DNA from: a virus
Reading direction: 5' to 3' (one strand)
Length of the DNA: 64,000 nucleotides
IMG/VR virus record: IMGVR_UViG_3300020474_000001
Span: 1 to 64,000 of that record
Shown here: piece after piece, positions 19,001 to 26,191 of the stretch
How positions within the stretch are numbered: the first letter of the stretch is position 1
How the letters are laid out: each line of letters begins with the position of its first letter
Notes under the pieces: generated by a model
The model's database searches: none
What the model saw: only the letters and a program-made list of their open reading frames with translations
Told to the model about the DNA's origin: nothing
Made by a program: the position numbers and the translations under genes

Positions 19001-19291
19001 GTTATCTTGAGTTGCTTTTACTGTAACCCACTCAGATCCATCCCAAATACTCAAAGTGATCAAAGTTAAATCAGAAATATCTGTCCAAAAATCACCAACT
19101 GAAGGACTGAGTGGTTCAGTTGGTGAAACGTTATTTGTAATTGCAGTTACAGATGTTGAATTTTCATCAACATATAACTTTGTAGCAAACTGATCACTTT
19201 CAGTTGGCGGAATTGTAGTAGCACTATTGGGAAAACTAGGAGCCCCGTTGTCATCACTATTTACAAATTCATTGACTCTAAGCTGTGACAT
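13058..19291 (-). CDS. giant (2077 aa) multidomain fibre/adhesin
   Basis: 2077 aa, ATG at 19291. Residues 1-45 are the MSQLRVNEFVNSDDNGAPSF docking module. Residues about 105-450 hold four tandem Ig-like domains of about 87 residues (SKWYKDDVEIPGETGTTLSV type). About 480-880 is a first beta-propeller-like array (TNNKVVVAYRK, SSGKIVVAYRD). About 930-1310 is a second propeller with SBBP-type repeats (VDSSDNIYVCGEAG, IIAKYDASGNIAWQK). About 1370-1490 is an FN3-like module. About 1530-1960 is a third, BNR-like propeller (YSDDGGATI, YSNNGGASWTK). The last 75 residues repeat the FN3-like module. It is probably a long host-recognition fibre with several potential glycan-binding propellers, built from modules also found in neighbouring genes. 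Confidence 0.78.
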   Translation of the reverse strand: MSQLRVNEFVNSDDNGAPSFPNSATTIPPTESDQFATKLYVDENSTSVTAITNNVSPTEPLSPSVGDFWTDISDLTLITLSIWDGSEWVTVKATQDNPTTQAPGPVPGSIISPPSILDDNSGYIPAMLTAVSANVSDATLASAKWYKDDVEIPGATGLQFYATEIGTYKYEEVWEDTFGNQLFPSLAAVIDARAGVIVSQPTVSSSNGDYIPTVLTATPGVVADAEFAGSQWYKDGAEIPGETGTTLSVSDTGIYMYRESWTDFFSTELLPVISVTIDARTGIIATQPTITSSNGDYIPTVLTSTRADVDHATFAGSKWYKDDVEIPGETGTTLSVSDTGVYKYEEVWIDYFSTEFLPALSATIDARTGIIATQPTITSSNGNYSPATLVATRAHVDNATFVGSKWYRDGVEIPGETGLSITIPATEGGTYTYQEIWTDYFSTEFLPALGASLQVFGEIATPSVLSPADDTGVPDFDYTALSSAIASVDPGTGPGIGSATVFEGRYSNGADYISAAFDSNSNRVVLFYRLQNSSDGTAIVGEISGGTITFGSPVIFDTYDYGSGMVVTAAAFDSTNNKVVVAYRKYESNGNKYHHAKVGTVDPSNNSIEFGAAEVINSNGESSDVKMVFDPSSGKIVVAYRDEGNSNHGTAKVGTITVGSSPSNDTISFGSAISIGDGVSSNLIAMAVDTSNNRIVIASQSLVVYVHAGTVSGNSINFGSPTVVGSNTSSGGVSIAFDESTNKVVVVRTNRSSVTDPYAVYAYVGTVDPNDNSINIGSGQLVAAKGSVEQSGIAYDSGGQKLIIVYKNGNASWQAEYIHATVNPSNDTITFSSATNYDSNNNNYFGVIRGSNGGQCLIFYRHDITKSGTAHVVGLTGFPDPNARILTLTDTTVSKVSDGSLVEGVSIDQALSVGESVKLSGIESYWITTFSHPTNATAEPRGLAVDNAGNIYTAGEESSVDNAAYLAKLNGGGNISWQTSLNYSGSNEAANDVAIDSSNNLYYCGYSQKWDNNGAIIVKYNDSGTLQWQRLLKSTIGSMRAEALAIDSSDNVIVTGYAPILISGNQSYGFLIAKYNSSGVLQWARTLDQEGTGNKNEYGYGIAVDSSDNIYVCGEAGNSGYGSTDCLIAKYDSSGNIQWQKLLGDQYSTTQDRFRSVTVDSSDNIYAIGHSEKPNDNNDTIIAKYDASGNIAWQKYIDNDAQGKAIDTDSSGNVYILSESIRVVGAGNADLYIAKLDSSGNMQWQNTLGGEYNELTFDLCISLDNLYISGTTRSLSSNTYWKTVVAKLPTDGSLVGTHGGLTYQSVSLNIGTSTLQDRISNFRDSAADSSGGGDNSQVNDSVSTLPDQFDPGYTAGITAITGASGTVLAHSSNTITLSDVSGTWSTGMKIEGATIDTKDNPDAVNPYTVSLTSSEPTASAGVILSWSNAEWEVAEDSGFTSNVQSAVSSLTSSGTQVGPTEFAFDGSKNYYVRIKYNSSNPPSVQSEWSPTNMFITGVKATVSLPSIFSPVDGEGVGLPRTYTPKSSAITSIDFDSSWTPPAGISDINHQYLIFSNTNAYDGSTELSQSLTEAFPAGTQLDIPGGGYVSSWTSGPDSSAIMIVRKDEKEINSSTYIDNASVRDTFPQYFDNLYHMPGYGGPHGRYIMTHSNRDTFYSDDGGATIRPLGQIPEEAGAMSSDAFAYNPINQVLIVTKAQTYTGGRLIWYSNNGGASWTKATNTSAGGQRWNKPYFVAFSYDSNGNPTSGEFRVNTSNDNYITGNHARSTDGVNWYPLQGLSSGWPGVGHYYHAAADKCVVMEQRRNGIHLAYGSGTGVSLSSGDLSSMSSFPRESIDGDLEQINQVIYDPYLGKMFMFGGWSPRVWYSDNATHWSRKDLGSISGFNSNSINVINTGSSFLYVMRSGRNWYYTTDPSQNISTWTHETNALEYISSPGYNDMVNKMIVGGTNGSAVGYYSEYGIAGYSAGYSIGDTVSALNSTTLPGLPANAVSPTSSAPTASAGTISSWDYAEWQIATDAAFTQNVQTSTASLSSSGTQSGPSFSYNNGTVYYIRTRYVAADPVGPVSDWSSPIHFQTAP
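17900..18970 (-). repeat. four tandem 261-bp repeats encoding Ig-like domains
   Basis: A conserved 42-nt block beginning gatcgttggttgtgttgc occurs at 18161-18202 and again at 18422-18463, exactly 261 bp (87 codons) apart. Flanking copies are more diverged. The near identity of the two central copies indicates recent duplication or homogenisation. Confidence 0.8.
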
Positions 19292-19333
19292 ATCTCTTTA
19301 CGGTATATTGGGTGAGTTTTTTATCCTATATTA

Positions 19334-19341
19334 TATTTAAC
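19334..19341 (-). promoter_or_regulatory. possible late promoter (GTTAAATA)
   Basis: GTTAAATA on the minus strand, about 45 nt before the ATG at 19291. It is a weaker match to TATAAATA than others here. Confidence 0.4.
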
Positions 19342-19361
19342 GTTTTAATGCACTTACTTTA

Positions 19362-20234
19362 TCAATCTACGATTTCAATACTCATATCTTTCCAATATGA
19401 CTTGTAACTAGTGCTATCTTGGTCAGCATCAAATGCAATTCTATAGTGAGTACTACCTGATACATATATGTTTGCTAATGACATTGAAGTAGCAAATGAG
19501 TAATCAGAAAAGGTAGATCCACTGAAATTATTCTGTCCACTCCAAGTTCTGGCTCTCATTGATGACCCATCATAATCAATTTGCATACTATACCAAGTAT
19601 TGCTATGAGATCTTGTGCCTGACTGACTAGTAGTTCCGTAAAAGTATGGGGTACTGCAATTGAACTGATATGCAATACGACTACTGTTCGCACCCCATTG
19701 CCATTGTGGGGATGTTCCATCCCTATATATTGCAATTCCGTGGTCAGAACACGAATGATTCTTATTTATATTTACCTTCAGTATGAATCCTTTATCGCTT
19801 GGAATAGTAAATGATGTTCTTATTGGATAACAACTACTGCTGGTGGAGTTTCCAGTAATCCACATACCACTGCCGTCAAATCCTCTGTAAGAAGAGGATT
19901 TTCCAGAATGAATAGTCAACCAATCTGGTATTCCAGATTGTAAAGTAGATTCATATACGTTTGAAGAAGTTTCTGGAGTAAAATATTCAAGAATTTTTGT
20001 TCCATTTATTTTATAATTCTGTCCTGCTCTATCTATTAGCATCCAGTGACTACTATCTATCTTAGATAAGATATCACTAGCATATACAAAGCGACTATTA
20101 TAATCACTTAAATTGACTAATAGTTTATCACTTGAATATGTTGATGTATGCCCACCTAAAAGCTTATCAGCACGGATCTTTTTGACGACCCCGCCGTCGT
20201 CAATTAGGAAGTAATCAGAATCTTGAATAGACAT
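19362..20234 (-). CDS. short fibre/adhesin, possible beta-sandwich head
   Basis: 290 aa, ATG at 20234, 3 nt after the stop of the preceding gene, with GACGGAG in that gene's end as ribosome site. The N-terminus (MSIQDSDYFLIDDGGVVKKI, then WMLIDRAGQNYKINGTKIL) carries two copies of an xxDxxLIDRxGxxxKI motif like the MSTINDSDLLLVERNG start of the gene at 21140-23011. Residues about 95-290 are Ser/Tyr/Trp-rich beta sequence (GFDGSGMWITGNST, YSMQIDYDGSSMRARTW) resembling a jelly-roll or lectin-like fold, which is inference from residue pattern only. Probably a second subunit co-translated with the gene at 20238-20852. Confidence 0.65.
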   Translation of the reverse strand: MSIQDSDYFLIDDGGVVKKIRADKLLGGHTSTYSSDKLLVNLSDYNSRFVYASDILSKIDSSHWMLIDRAGQNYKINGTKILEYFTPETSSNVYESTLQSGIPDWLTIHSGKSSSYRGFDGSGMWITGNSTSSSCYPIRTSFTIPSDKGFILKVNINKNHSCSDHGIAIYRDGTSPQWQWGANSSRIAYQFNCSTPYFYGTTSQSGTRSHSNTWYSMQIDYDGSSMRARTWSGQNNFSGSTFSDYSFATSMSLANIYVSGSTHYRIAFDADQDSTSYKSYWKDMSIEIVD

Positions 20235-20237
20235 ATA

Positions 20238-20852
20238 TCAAAGCTCCGTCAAATTAGAAAAAGAATATCCGGCAGCTGTAATTGTTCCACTGGCAGTTAC
20301 ATTAACTGCACTGACGTTACCTGTGGCAGTTAAATTAACTGCGTTGACATTGTCTGCAGATGTAATTGCTCCGCTAGTAGTGACAGTAGCTGCATCAACA
20401 TTACCTGCAGATGTAATTGCTCCACTAGTAGTGACATTAACTGCATTGACATTACCTGTAGATGTAATTGCTCCGCTAGCAGTGACATTAACTGCATTGA
20501 CATCACCTACTGACGTAATTGTTCCATTGGCAGTTATATTATACGCACTTATATCACCAACAAATGCCGCACCACTAAGCGGTGCAAGATTGCTTGTATC
20601 AACACTTATAGTGGCAACACCATTCAATGTTGAATCAATACTCATTCCGCTTCCAAAATTAAGCGAATCGATAGTACCAGATGGAACCCCACTGTCCAAT
20701 ACAGTAAAACTGGATGGAACTGAAGTCAGTTCGGAACCATCACCTTTAAATTTTGTTGCAGTAGCAACACCTGAGATAGTAACACCATGAACGAACTCTG
20801 GTGCTCCATTATTATCTTTATTCGTGAGTTTATTAACTCTAAGTCTTGACAT
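20238..20852 (-). CDS. small modular fibre protein
   Basis: 204 aa. I chose the ATG at 20852 because the protein then starts MSRLRVNKLTNKDNNGAPEF, matching the docking module of two larger fibre genes. A longer upstream start at 20918 would run through the terminator hairpin. The body is a fibre repeat: GDGSELTSVPSSF, LNFGSGMSIDSTLNGVATI, then six or so copies of VNVT.SGAITS.GN, with a period of about 17 residues. It ends SFSNLTEL. It lacks a head domain of its own and may act as a shaft that pairs with the adjacent 290-aa protein. Confidence 0.65.
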   Translation of the reverse strand: MSRLRVNKLTNKDNNGAPEFVHGVTISGVATATKFKGDGSELTSVPSSFTVLDSGVPSGTIDSLNFGSGMSIDSTLNGVATISVDTSNLAPLSGAAFVGDISAYNITANGTITSVGDVNAVNVTASGAITSTGNVNAVNVTTSGAITSAGNVDAATVTTSGAITSADNVNAVNLTATGNVSAVNVTASGTITAAGYSFSNLTEL

Positions 20853-20893
20853 CTTCTCTGCGGGGGTAAATAACTTTTTTTGATATTCTCTTC

Positions 20894-20901
20894 TATTTAG
20901 A
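20894..20901 (-). promoter_or_regulatory. T4-type late promoter (TCTAAATA) abutting terminator
   Basis: TCTAAATA on the minus strand, about 42 nt before the ATG at 20852. It begins within the T-tract of the terminator at 20901-20936. Confidence 0.65.
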
Positions 20902-20936
20902 GAAAAAGAACCCCTCACAATAAGACTGTGAGGGGT
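20901..20936 (-). terminator. rho-independent terminator
   Basis: Perfect 10-bp stem ACCCCTCACA / TGTGAGGGGT with a 7-nt loop, then TCTTTTTCT on the minus strand. It follows the 60-aa gene ending at 20961. Confidence 0.9.
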
Positions 20937-20960
20937 AACTGGTCATTCTAAGACGACTTA

Positions 20961-21143
20961 TCAAACGCTCTTAATTGGAGCATATTTCCCATCAGGCATC
21001 ATTGCAAATGCAATTGGTGTAAAATCTGGTTGGGAAGTAAGTTCGTAAGTCTTAAGTCCGGGCACGGGTGTTGGAGACCCATACTTGCGGATCAATTCCT
21101 CTGTTGTGATGATTCTGTTTTCTGGTTGATAGTAGTACTTCAT
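20961..21143 (-). CDS. 60-aa protein co-translated with fibre gene
   Basis: MKYYYQPENRIITTEELIRK..., 60 aa. Its ATG at 21143 overlaps the stop of the upstream fibre gene as ATGA, and a strong terminator follows. It contains a helix-like segment (TTEELIRKYG) and a Pro-rich middle (SPTPVPGLK). Small proteins encoded just after fibres are often assembly factors, but no family is recognised, so this is only context. Confidence 0.6.
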   Translation of the reverse strand: MKYYYQPENRIITTEELIRKYGSPTPVPGLKTYELTSQPDFTPIAFAMMPDGKYAPIKSV

Positions 21144-23011
21144 GAGTTAGGTCCTGTTGTAAATGTATGATAAACAGACGCAATAGGGTCTGCATTGGCT
21201 GAGTTGTATTCTACCTTGACTCTATACATCGTATCAGGTGTTAGAGTTGGTTTATTAGATGACCAAGGAGTCGCGCCATCCTGACTTGTGACAGGATCAT
21301 AATCATCTGCAGTAGTGACTACAGTCCAAGGATCGCCTGCAGAAGATCTAGTTTCCAAGGTCCAACGACGGAATGAAAGTGTTGCTTCAGTAGCACTTAC
21401 AGGCGTGGTACCAGCATTCTGCGATGTAAACTCGATCTCAGTAGGACTAGGACCATATTCGGTAAGTTGATTGTCTCTATTAACCCTGTCGCCTACAACA
21501 AAAGTGCCTGAAGTGTAAGTATAGTTCCATTGATTTTTGCCAATTGTAAGGGTATTACCATCTAGGCTAACAATGGCTCTTGCACTAACTGAAGTATCAT
21601 CACCACCCGAAGGATAAACAATATCATCAACTGTAGAAAATACATCTGCTAATGTAAGGTCTGTCACCAAAGATCCATCAGATGAATCATAAACATCAGT
21701 GCTTGCTAAAGTTAATACATCCATTTTTTTCGAAACAAAGCGTTCACCATCTGTCAACCAACCATCAATTTGTCCATCTGTTTGTGGTGGAAGTTTATAA
21801 GCATGATTACCTTCGAAAAGCCAGTATAAACCGTTAGCAAAAAATATTTTTTGGTGGGTGTGATTGCCGGAGGTCCAGAATCCTCTGTTACCAAACCAGG
21901 ACCATTGATTGAATCCTTGAGAAGGTGTAGTCATGTAAAAACCATTCTGGTTTTGAGGAATCATGATATATGTTCCGTTTCCGACAGCAAAACCATTGTC
22001 ATATTTATTATCATATGGTGTCATATTTTCATCTTTATTTTCAGTCCAACTTGAACCGTTGTAACTTGTAAAGGTATACAACGTGTTGCTATACATCAAA
22101 AATGCTACAAACCTATTACTGTTTGAATCCCAGAAAAGATCGTCCCACGCTGCTGTAGTAGGGGTAATCCGGCCGTTGTTCAGCGTAAATGATGTTCCAT
22201 TGGATGAATATGCAGGAGCAGCACTATACTGATTACCAATTAAAGCTACCCATTTTCCACCACCATATGCAATAAAATAGAAATCTTTATCGGATTGAGC
22301 AATGTAGGCGTTTCCACCAATGCTACATTGTGACCAACTTGCTCCATTATTAGTAGAGTACCAAAGTCCTTTACCATTTTGGGAGTTATCGTTGCCACCA
22401 GCTACCATTTTACCGGTTGATGTATCTGAATTTACACAATAGAAGGAAACATTCGGTGGAGAGCTTACAGGTGTCCAAGTAATACCGTCTGGAGATGTCG
22501 CTATCTTTGAGGGAGCACTTCCTACGGCACAAAATACGCTACCATTCCATGTAAGTTGATACCAAGAATTTCCACCGACCCAAGAGGCTGAGGTCCAAGT
22601 AAGTCCTCCGTCTGTTGAGTAAAGTGGACCATTATATCGATCCAAAGCAACATAAGTACCATTTCCATATTCAAAACCGATAATATTGCTGGAGCTCCCA
22701 ACCCAACTACTATTACTTGCCCATCCATAATCGAGAACAGTTTTTATGTCAGTAATGTCATCAGTTTGAGGGGTGAATGAACGTGGCCCACCAACACCTG
22801 CACCATCAAGAGGTGTCAGGACTTCTACTGGACTACCCAAAGTCCCAGACTTTAAATCGAGATCAGCTGCTGCTAATTTGTATTTAACCCCACCACGTTC
22901 TACGAGTAGGATATCGTCGTCGTTTAGTGTGCTCATTTGATCGTAGGTAATTTGGTGAAGGGTTCCGTTGCGTTCAACAAGAAGTAGGTCAGAGTCATTT
23001 ATGGTACTCAT
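21140..23011 (-). CDS. fibre/adhesin with BNR-like beta-propeller
   Basis: 623 aa. ATG at 23011 overlaps the preceding stop (ATGA). Residues 1-50 carry two copies of an N..DLLLVER.G motif (INDSDLLLVERNG and LNDDDILLVERGG), a docking module shared with the gene at 19362-20234. Residues about 60-80 (SPVEVLTPLDGAGVGGPR) and the C-terminal 110 residues (YGPSPTEIEFTSQNA...) are near copies of the gene at 10940-12928. About residues 85-400 hold BNR-type blades (YSTDGGLTWTS, TSPDGITWTPV, YSTNNGASWSQ). It is predicted to be a sugar-binding or receptor-binding fibre. Confidence 0.75.
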   Translation of the reverse strand: MSTINDSDLLLVERNGTLHQITYDQMSTLNDDDILLVERGGVKYKLAAADLDLKSGTLGSPVEVLTPLDGAGVGGPRSFTPQTDDITDIKTVLDYGWASNSSWVGSSSNIIGFEYGNGTYVALDRYNGPLYSTDGGLTWTSASWVGGNSWYQLTWNGSVFCAVGSAPSKIATSPDGITWTPVSSPPNVSFYCVNSDTSTGKMVAGGNDNSQNGKGLWYSTNNGASWSQCSIGGNAYIAQSDKDFYFIAYGGGKWVALIGNQYSAAPAYSSNGTSFTLNNGRITPTTAAWDDLFWDSNSNRFVAFLMYSNTLYTFTSYNGSSWTENKDENMTPYDNKYDNGFAVGNGTYIMIPQNQNGFYMTTPSQGFNQWSWFGNRGFWTSGNHTHQKIFFANGLYWLFEGNHAYKLPPQTDGQIDGWLTDGERFVSKKMDVLTLASTDVYDSSDGSLVTDLTLADVFSTVDDIVYPSGGDDTSVSARAIVSLDGNTLTIGKNQWNYTYTSGTFVVGDRVNRDNQLTEYGPSPTEIEFTSQNAGTTPVSATEATLSFRRWTLETRSSAGDPWTVVTTADDYDPVTSQDGATPWSSNKPTLTPDTMYRVKVEYNSANADPIASVYHTFTTGPNS

Positions 23012-23460
23012 GGCAATGTTGGCAAGGTGGACAGATTAATAGTAGAACTTGCAATCTTAGTATCAACTTCAGTAGATGTATTATAAGCACTCAAATCAAC
23101 TGCAGAACTTGCAATCTTAGTATCAACTTCAGCAGATGTATTATAATTAGTCAAATCTACTGCGGCTGTACTAGGACTTGCTTCGACCCAATACTTTGCA
23201 TCAGTATCTGGATCGACATAAAGAACATATAGTGTTGTATCATCTGAAGAACTATTCCACCAAAGAGCACCTTCCTGTACTGTTGTTGGATCTGGTGGAG
23301 TTATGTCTACAGTAATTGATGCACCACCAGATCCGCCAGATCCTCCAGATCCAGAAGCACCTGTTACCTTCCAAACTCCATTATCATAAGTATATGTGAT
23401 GCCAGTTAATTCATTTGTCCATGGCGACTGACTGGGATCTGGAAAATTAATTACTGCCAT
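23008..23460 (-). CDS. short fibre protein with FPDPSQSPW docking module
   Basis: 150 aa, ATG at 23460 with AAAGGAG at 23471-23477. The start (INFPDPSQSPWTN..TGITYTY.NGVWK) is shared with the gene at 23570-25519. A Gly/Ser linker follows, then VQEGALWWNSSSDDTTLYV..DPDTDAKYWV, a motif also in the gene at 29245-29634. The end has a short tandem repeat (DLTNYNTSAEVDTKIASSAV). It is translationally coupled by ATGA to the 623-aa fibre and may be its shaft or base subunit. Confidence 0.7.
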   Translation of the reverse strand: MAVINFPDPSQSPWTNELTGITYTYDNGVWKVTGASGSGGSGGSGGASITVDITPPDPTTVQEGALWWNSSSDDTTLYVLYVDPDTDAKYWVEASPSTAAVDLTNYNTSAEVDTKIASSAVDLSAYNTSTEVDTKIASSTINLSTLPTLP

Positions 23461-23502
23461 TTTAAATTGACTCCTTTGTATTGTAATTGAACATTCTTTT
23501 AG

Positions 23503-23510
23503 TATTTAGA
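23503..23510 (-). promoter_or_regulatory. T4-type late promoter (TCTAAATA) abutting terminator
   Basis: TCTAAATA on the minus strand, about 43 nt before the ATG at 23460, directly following the terminator T-tract. Confidence 0.65.
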
Positions 23511-23554
23511 AAAAAGAACCCCGCCCAACCAATGTATTATAAGACGGGAGGGGG
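23509..23554 (-). terminator. rho-independent terminator
   Basis: Stem CCCC.CCC / GGG.GGGG (one internal mismatch), then TTCTTTTTTCT on the minus strand, 16 nt past the stop at 23570. Confidence 0.75.
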
Positions 23555-23569
23555 TATTAAATGTTTATA

Positions 23570-25519
23570 TTAATTGTATAAGTCACCAACTGTAGTTAAT
23601 ACCGAAGCATCTCCCGTGTTAGAAGCCCACCATACTTTTACAAGACCTGTAGCTCCCTCTCCCACATCATATATTTCTATTCCTGGAGCACCAAAGGCAC
23701 CACCACCAGCGCCTTCTCTATACTGGTCCCCGTTGCAATTGATACTATTTCTACCATAACTAGTACCATAATTTGTTGGTGGTCCTCCTGCAAGAGTGCT
23801 GGGTACAGTAGAGTCCCAGCTACCATTACCACCATTATATCCCAATGGTCCTCCAGGCGTATTATAACTACCAGAGGATGAACCACCGCCACCACCATAT
23901 CCAAGACCTGAATAGGTAGAATTGGTAGGTGCATTGTATGCACTACCAGCTGCTCCATGAGCATATGCCCCCGCCAATGTTGGAGCTAATTCAATTTCTG
24001 GTTGTAACTCGGCATCAGTTCGATTGTTATCACCACCCAGACCACCTTTAGTTCTTGAAATGGGTGTAACATAAGTAGTGTTACAGATCGTACCTCTTCT
24101 TTCACTATTATAATTAGTACCGTTTACACCTCGACCACAATAAGAGAGTGCTGCCATGGAATATCCATCGGTTCCAGGGGTTGGCACATGAATGGTAGAG
24201 TCTCCTCCATCTCCACCAGTGTTGGTACAACTTGCAGCACCTCCAGGTCCAACTCCCAATCGCAATTGAGTTATATTACTTGTATCAATCCATCCCTCAA
24301 TACCTCCAGAAGCACTTCCAGACGTAATATTTACCTGTGCTGCTCCTCCACCTCCACCTATAAGTACAAAACGAACTTTAGGAATATCGGTCACATCCAT
24401 ATAAGTATAATAAACTACATCATCATCCTTATATCCAGTATAAAGCATAAATCCATGTCCATTATGAGTTACTGAACCTTCGATTCTATTATCATGATTA
24501 CTAAACAAATCATCATAATTTGTTATCGAAGGTGGAACAAATGCTGTTGCAAACTGAATAACACTAGACCAATCACTAGGAGATGCGCCAGTACTCGCAT
24601 GGGAAGTAGATGGATTATATCTTGTGCGAGTATAATATGTTGTGCTTGATCCTAGAGTAAAATCAGTTGGACCACTCTGACTTCCTGAGCTAGTTAATGG
24701 TGAGGTCGAGCTTTGAAGATTTGTAGCAAAACCAGAGTCTTCTGCAATTTGCCAATCAGCATTTCCCCAACTAGTTGCAGTTCCATTAGATGCTGCCGGT
24801 ACAGAAGAAGAAAATAATACGTTATCAGGGAGTATTAAATTTGAACCATAAGGATCATTCGCAGGACTTGTAACTGAAGGAGTCGAGATTGCAAGTACTT
24901 GTATGGTTGCACTATACTCTTCAATAACTAAAGCACCATCACTACCCAAATGTCTTTCTTCATACTTATAAACTCCAGGTACTGTTGCTGTGTATGAAAC
25001 TCCATTTTCTCCCGCAATCAAAACACCATCTTTATACCAACTGGTAACTTGAATCGTAGCATTACTCATTATTGCAGGTGTTGCAGTCAATACTGAAGGA
25101 GCTATACCAGAATTATTTGCAACTACAACTGGACCCATAATGGTCGTTGCTGCCGCTGCAGCTGGCTCTCCACTACCGCCAGATCCAACTGCAGTCCACT
25201 CGGTACCATTCCAAGTTTTTAAGACAGGAGGATCAGAAGAAGTATCAGTCCAGAAATCACATACTCCTGGATCTGCAGGAGCATTCACTCCCATCACAGC
25301 AGTAGGGATTGTCTTACTTTTACTCTTAACATCTCCAATAATATTTAATCCACCACCACCAGAGATAACTTGTTGCACTCCACCATCATTTCTTTTAACA
25401 AACTGCTCTGTTACAGAATTTAATGCCTTCCAAACACCATTTGAGTGTGTATAAGTAATTCCAGTAGATGGATTGGTCCATGGCGATTGACTGGGATCGG
25501 GAAAATTAATAGCGGACAT
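23570..25519 (-). CDS. fibre/adhesin with Ig-like, FN3-like and Gly-rich domains
   Basis: 649 aa. The ATG at 25519 is preferred over one two codons upstream because GGAGG lies closer and the protein then starts MSAINFPDPSQSPWTN like its paralog at 23008-23460. Residues about 150-225 are one Ig-like domain (SWYKDGVLIAGENGVSYT). About 235-330 is an FN3-like domain (WQIAEDSGFATNLQSSTSPL). Both resemble modules of the 2077-aa protein. The C-terminal 300 residues are Gly-rich (LIGGGGGAAQV, YGGGGGSSSGSYN, GAGGGAFGAPG) with scattered Cys, resembling the Gly-rich head architecture of other proteins in this window. Probably an adhesin. Confidence 0.75.
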   Translation of the reverse strand: MSAINFPDPSQSPWTNPSTGITYTHSNGVWKALNSVTEQFVKRNDGGVQQVISGGGGLNIIGDVKSKSKTIPTAVMGVNAPADPGVCDFWTDTSSDPPVLKTWNGTEWTAVGSGGSGEPAAAAATTIMGPVVVANNSGIAPSVLTATPAIMSNATIQVTSWYKDGVLIAGENGVSYTATVPGVYKYEERHLGSDGALVIEEYSATIQVLAISTPSVTSPANDPYGSNLILPDNVLFSSSVPAASNGTATSWGNADWQIAEDSGFATNLQSSTSPLTSSGSQSGPTDFTLGSSTTYYTRTRYNPSTSHASTGASPSDWSSVIQFATAFVPPSITNYDDLFSNHDNRIEGSVTHNGHGFMLYTGYKDDDVVYYTYMDVTDIPKVRFVLIGGGGGAAQVNITSGSASGGIEGWIDTSNITQLRLGVGPGGAASCTNTGGDGGDSTIHVPTPGTDGYSMAALSYCGRGVNGTNYNSERRGTICNTTYVTPISRTKGGLGGDNNRTDAELQPEIELAPTLAGAYAHGAAGSAYNAPTNSTYSGLGYGGGGGSSSGSYNTPGGPLGYNGGNGSWDSTVPSTLAGGPPTNYGTSYGRNSINCNGDQYREGAGGGAFGAPGIEIYDVGEGATGLVKVWWASNTGDASVLTTVGDLYN

Positions 25520-25601
25520 TTTCAATTACCTCCTTTGTATTGTGACTGAGCATTATATGACCGATCATTTTTGTGAAATTTTGTTTGAACATTTCTTTTA
25601 A

Positions 25602-25609
25602 TATTTAGA
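25602..25609 (-). promoter_or_regulatory. T4-type late promoter (TCTAAATA) abutting terminator
   Basis: TCTAAATA on the minus strand, about 82 nt before the ATG at 25519, immediately after the terminator T-tract. Confidence 0.6.
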
Positions 25610-25638
25610 AAAAAAGACCCCCACGACTGCGGGGGTCT
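25605..25638 (-). terminator. rho-independent terminator
   Basis: Perfect stem AGACCCCC / GGGGGTCT with an 8-nt loop, followed by a run of T on the minus strand. It follows the 161-aa gene ending at 25660. Confidence 0.9.
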
Positions 25639-25659
25639 AAAATCATATTTAAATTTATA

Positions 25660-26145
25660 TCAAGATATTGTTGCAGAGATATCAAAAATTTCTTCTCCAC
25701 TAACTGCATCAATCTTAATGCAAGTATCACAATACTTTTCAACAGTTACTGATGAAGAACTCACTGCCGCAATAAAACTATCAAGGAAAGCACCATACTC
25801 AACAGAAGCATTTAATCCAGATGCTGTCAGTGTTTCTTGTAATGTTGAACTAAAGGTTACAGTAACTTTTACATCAACTGTTCCTGATGCTTCTGAAAGA
25901 TCGAAGAACCACATTCTCCAATAACCATCAGAATCATCGAGTTCAGTATTATGCTCGATAGAAACTCCTGGTTTGATATAAGAACCAGAAACATAGTTTG
26001 GAGTGTAACCTGGTTCTACTTGAGAGCGGAGAAGTTCGTCAAGGTTTGCAGATCTTTTAGCACATCTCTCTTCATAAGTACTGAATCTGTTTTTGATAGT
26101 TTGAAATTCAAACTTTTTTGCTTCGGTTTCGTGATTGCTAGACAT
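25660..26145 (-). CDS. 161-aa protein of unknown function in fibre region
   Basis: Starts MSSNHETEAKKFEFQTIKNR at 26145, 46 nt after the 957-aa fibre gene, and is closed by a strong terminator, so it is probably co-transcribed with that gene. The N-terminal 45 residues are charged and helical. The remainder is Ser/Thr/Val-rich beta sequence (GTVDVKVTVTFSSTLQETL) with a CDTC pair near residue 139. It may be a fibre-associated structural or assembly protein; no family is recognised. Confidence 0.6.
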   Translation of the reverse strand: MSSNHETEAKKFEFQTIKNRFSTYEERCAKRSANLDELLRSQVEPGYTPNYVSGSYIKPGVSIEHNTELDDSDGYWRMWFFDLSEASGTVDVKVTVTFSSTLQETLTASGLNASVEYGAFLDSFIAAVSSSSVTVEKYCDTCIKIDAVSGEEIFDISATIS

Positions 26146-26191
26146 TGTTCTAATTGGGGATTAATGGGGTTTACTTATACTCTACTTAATA

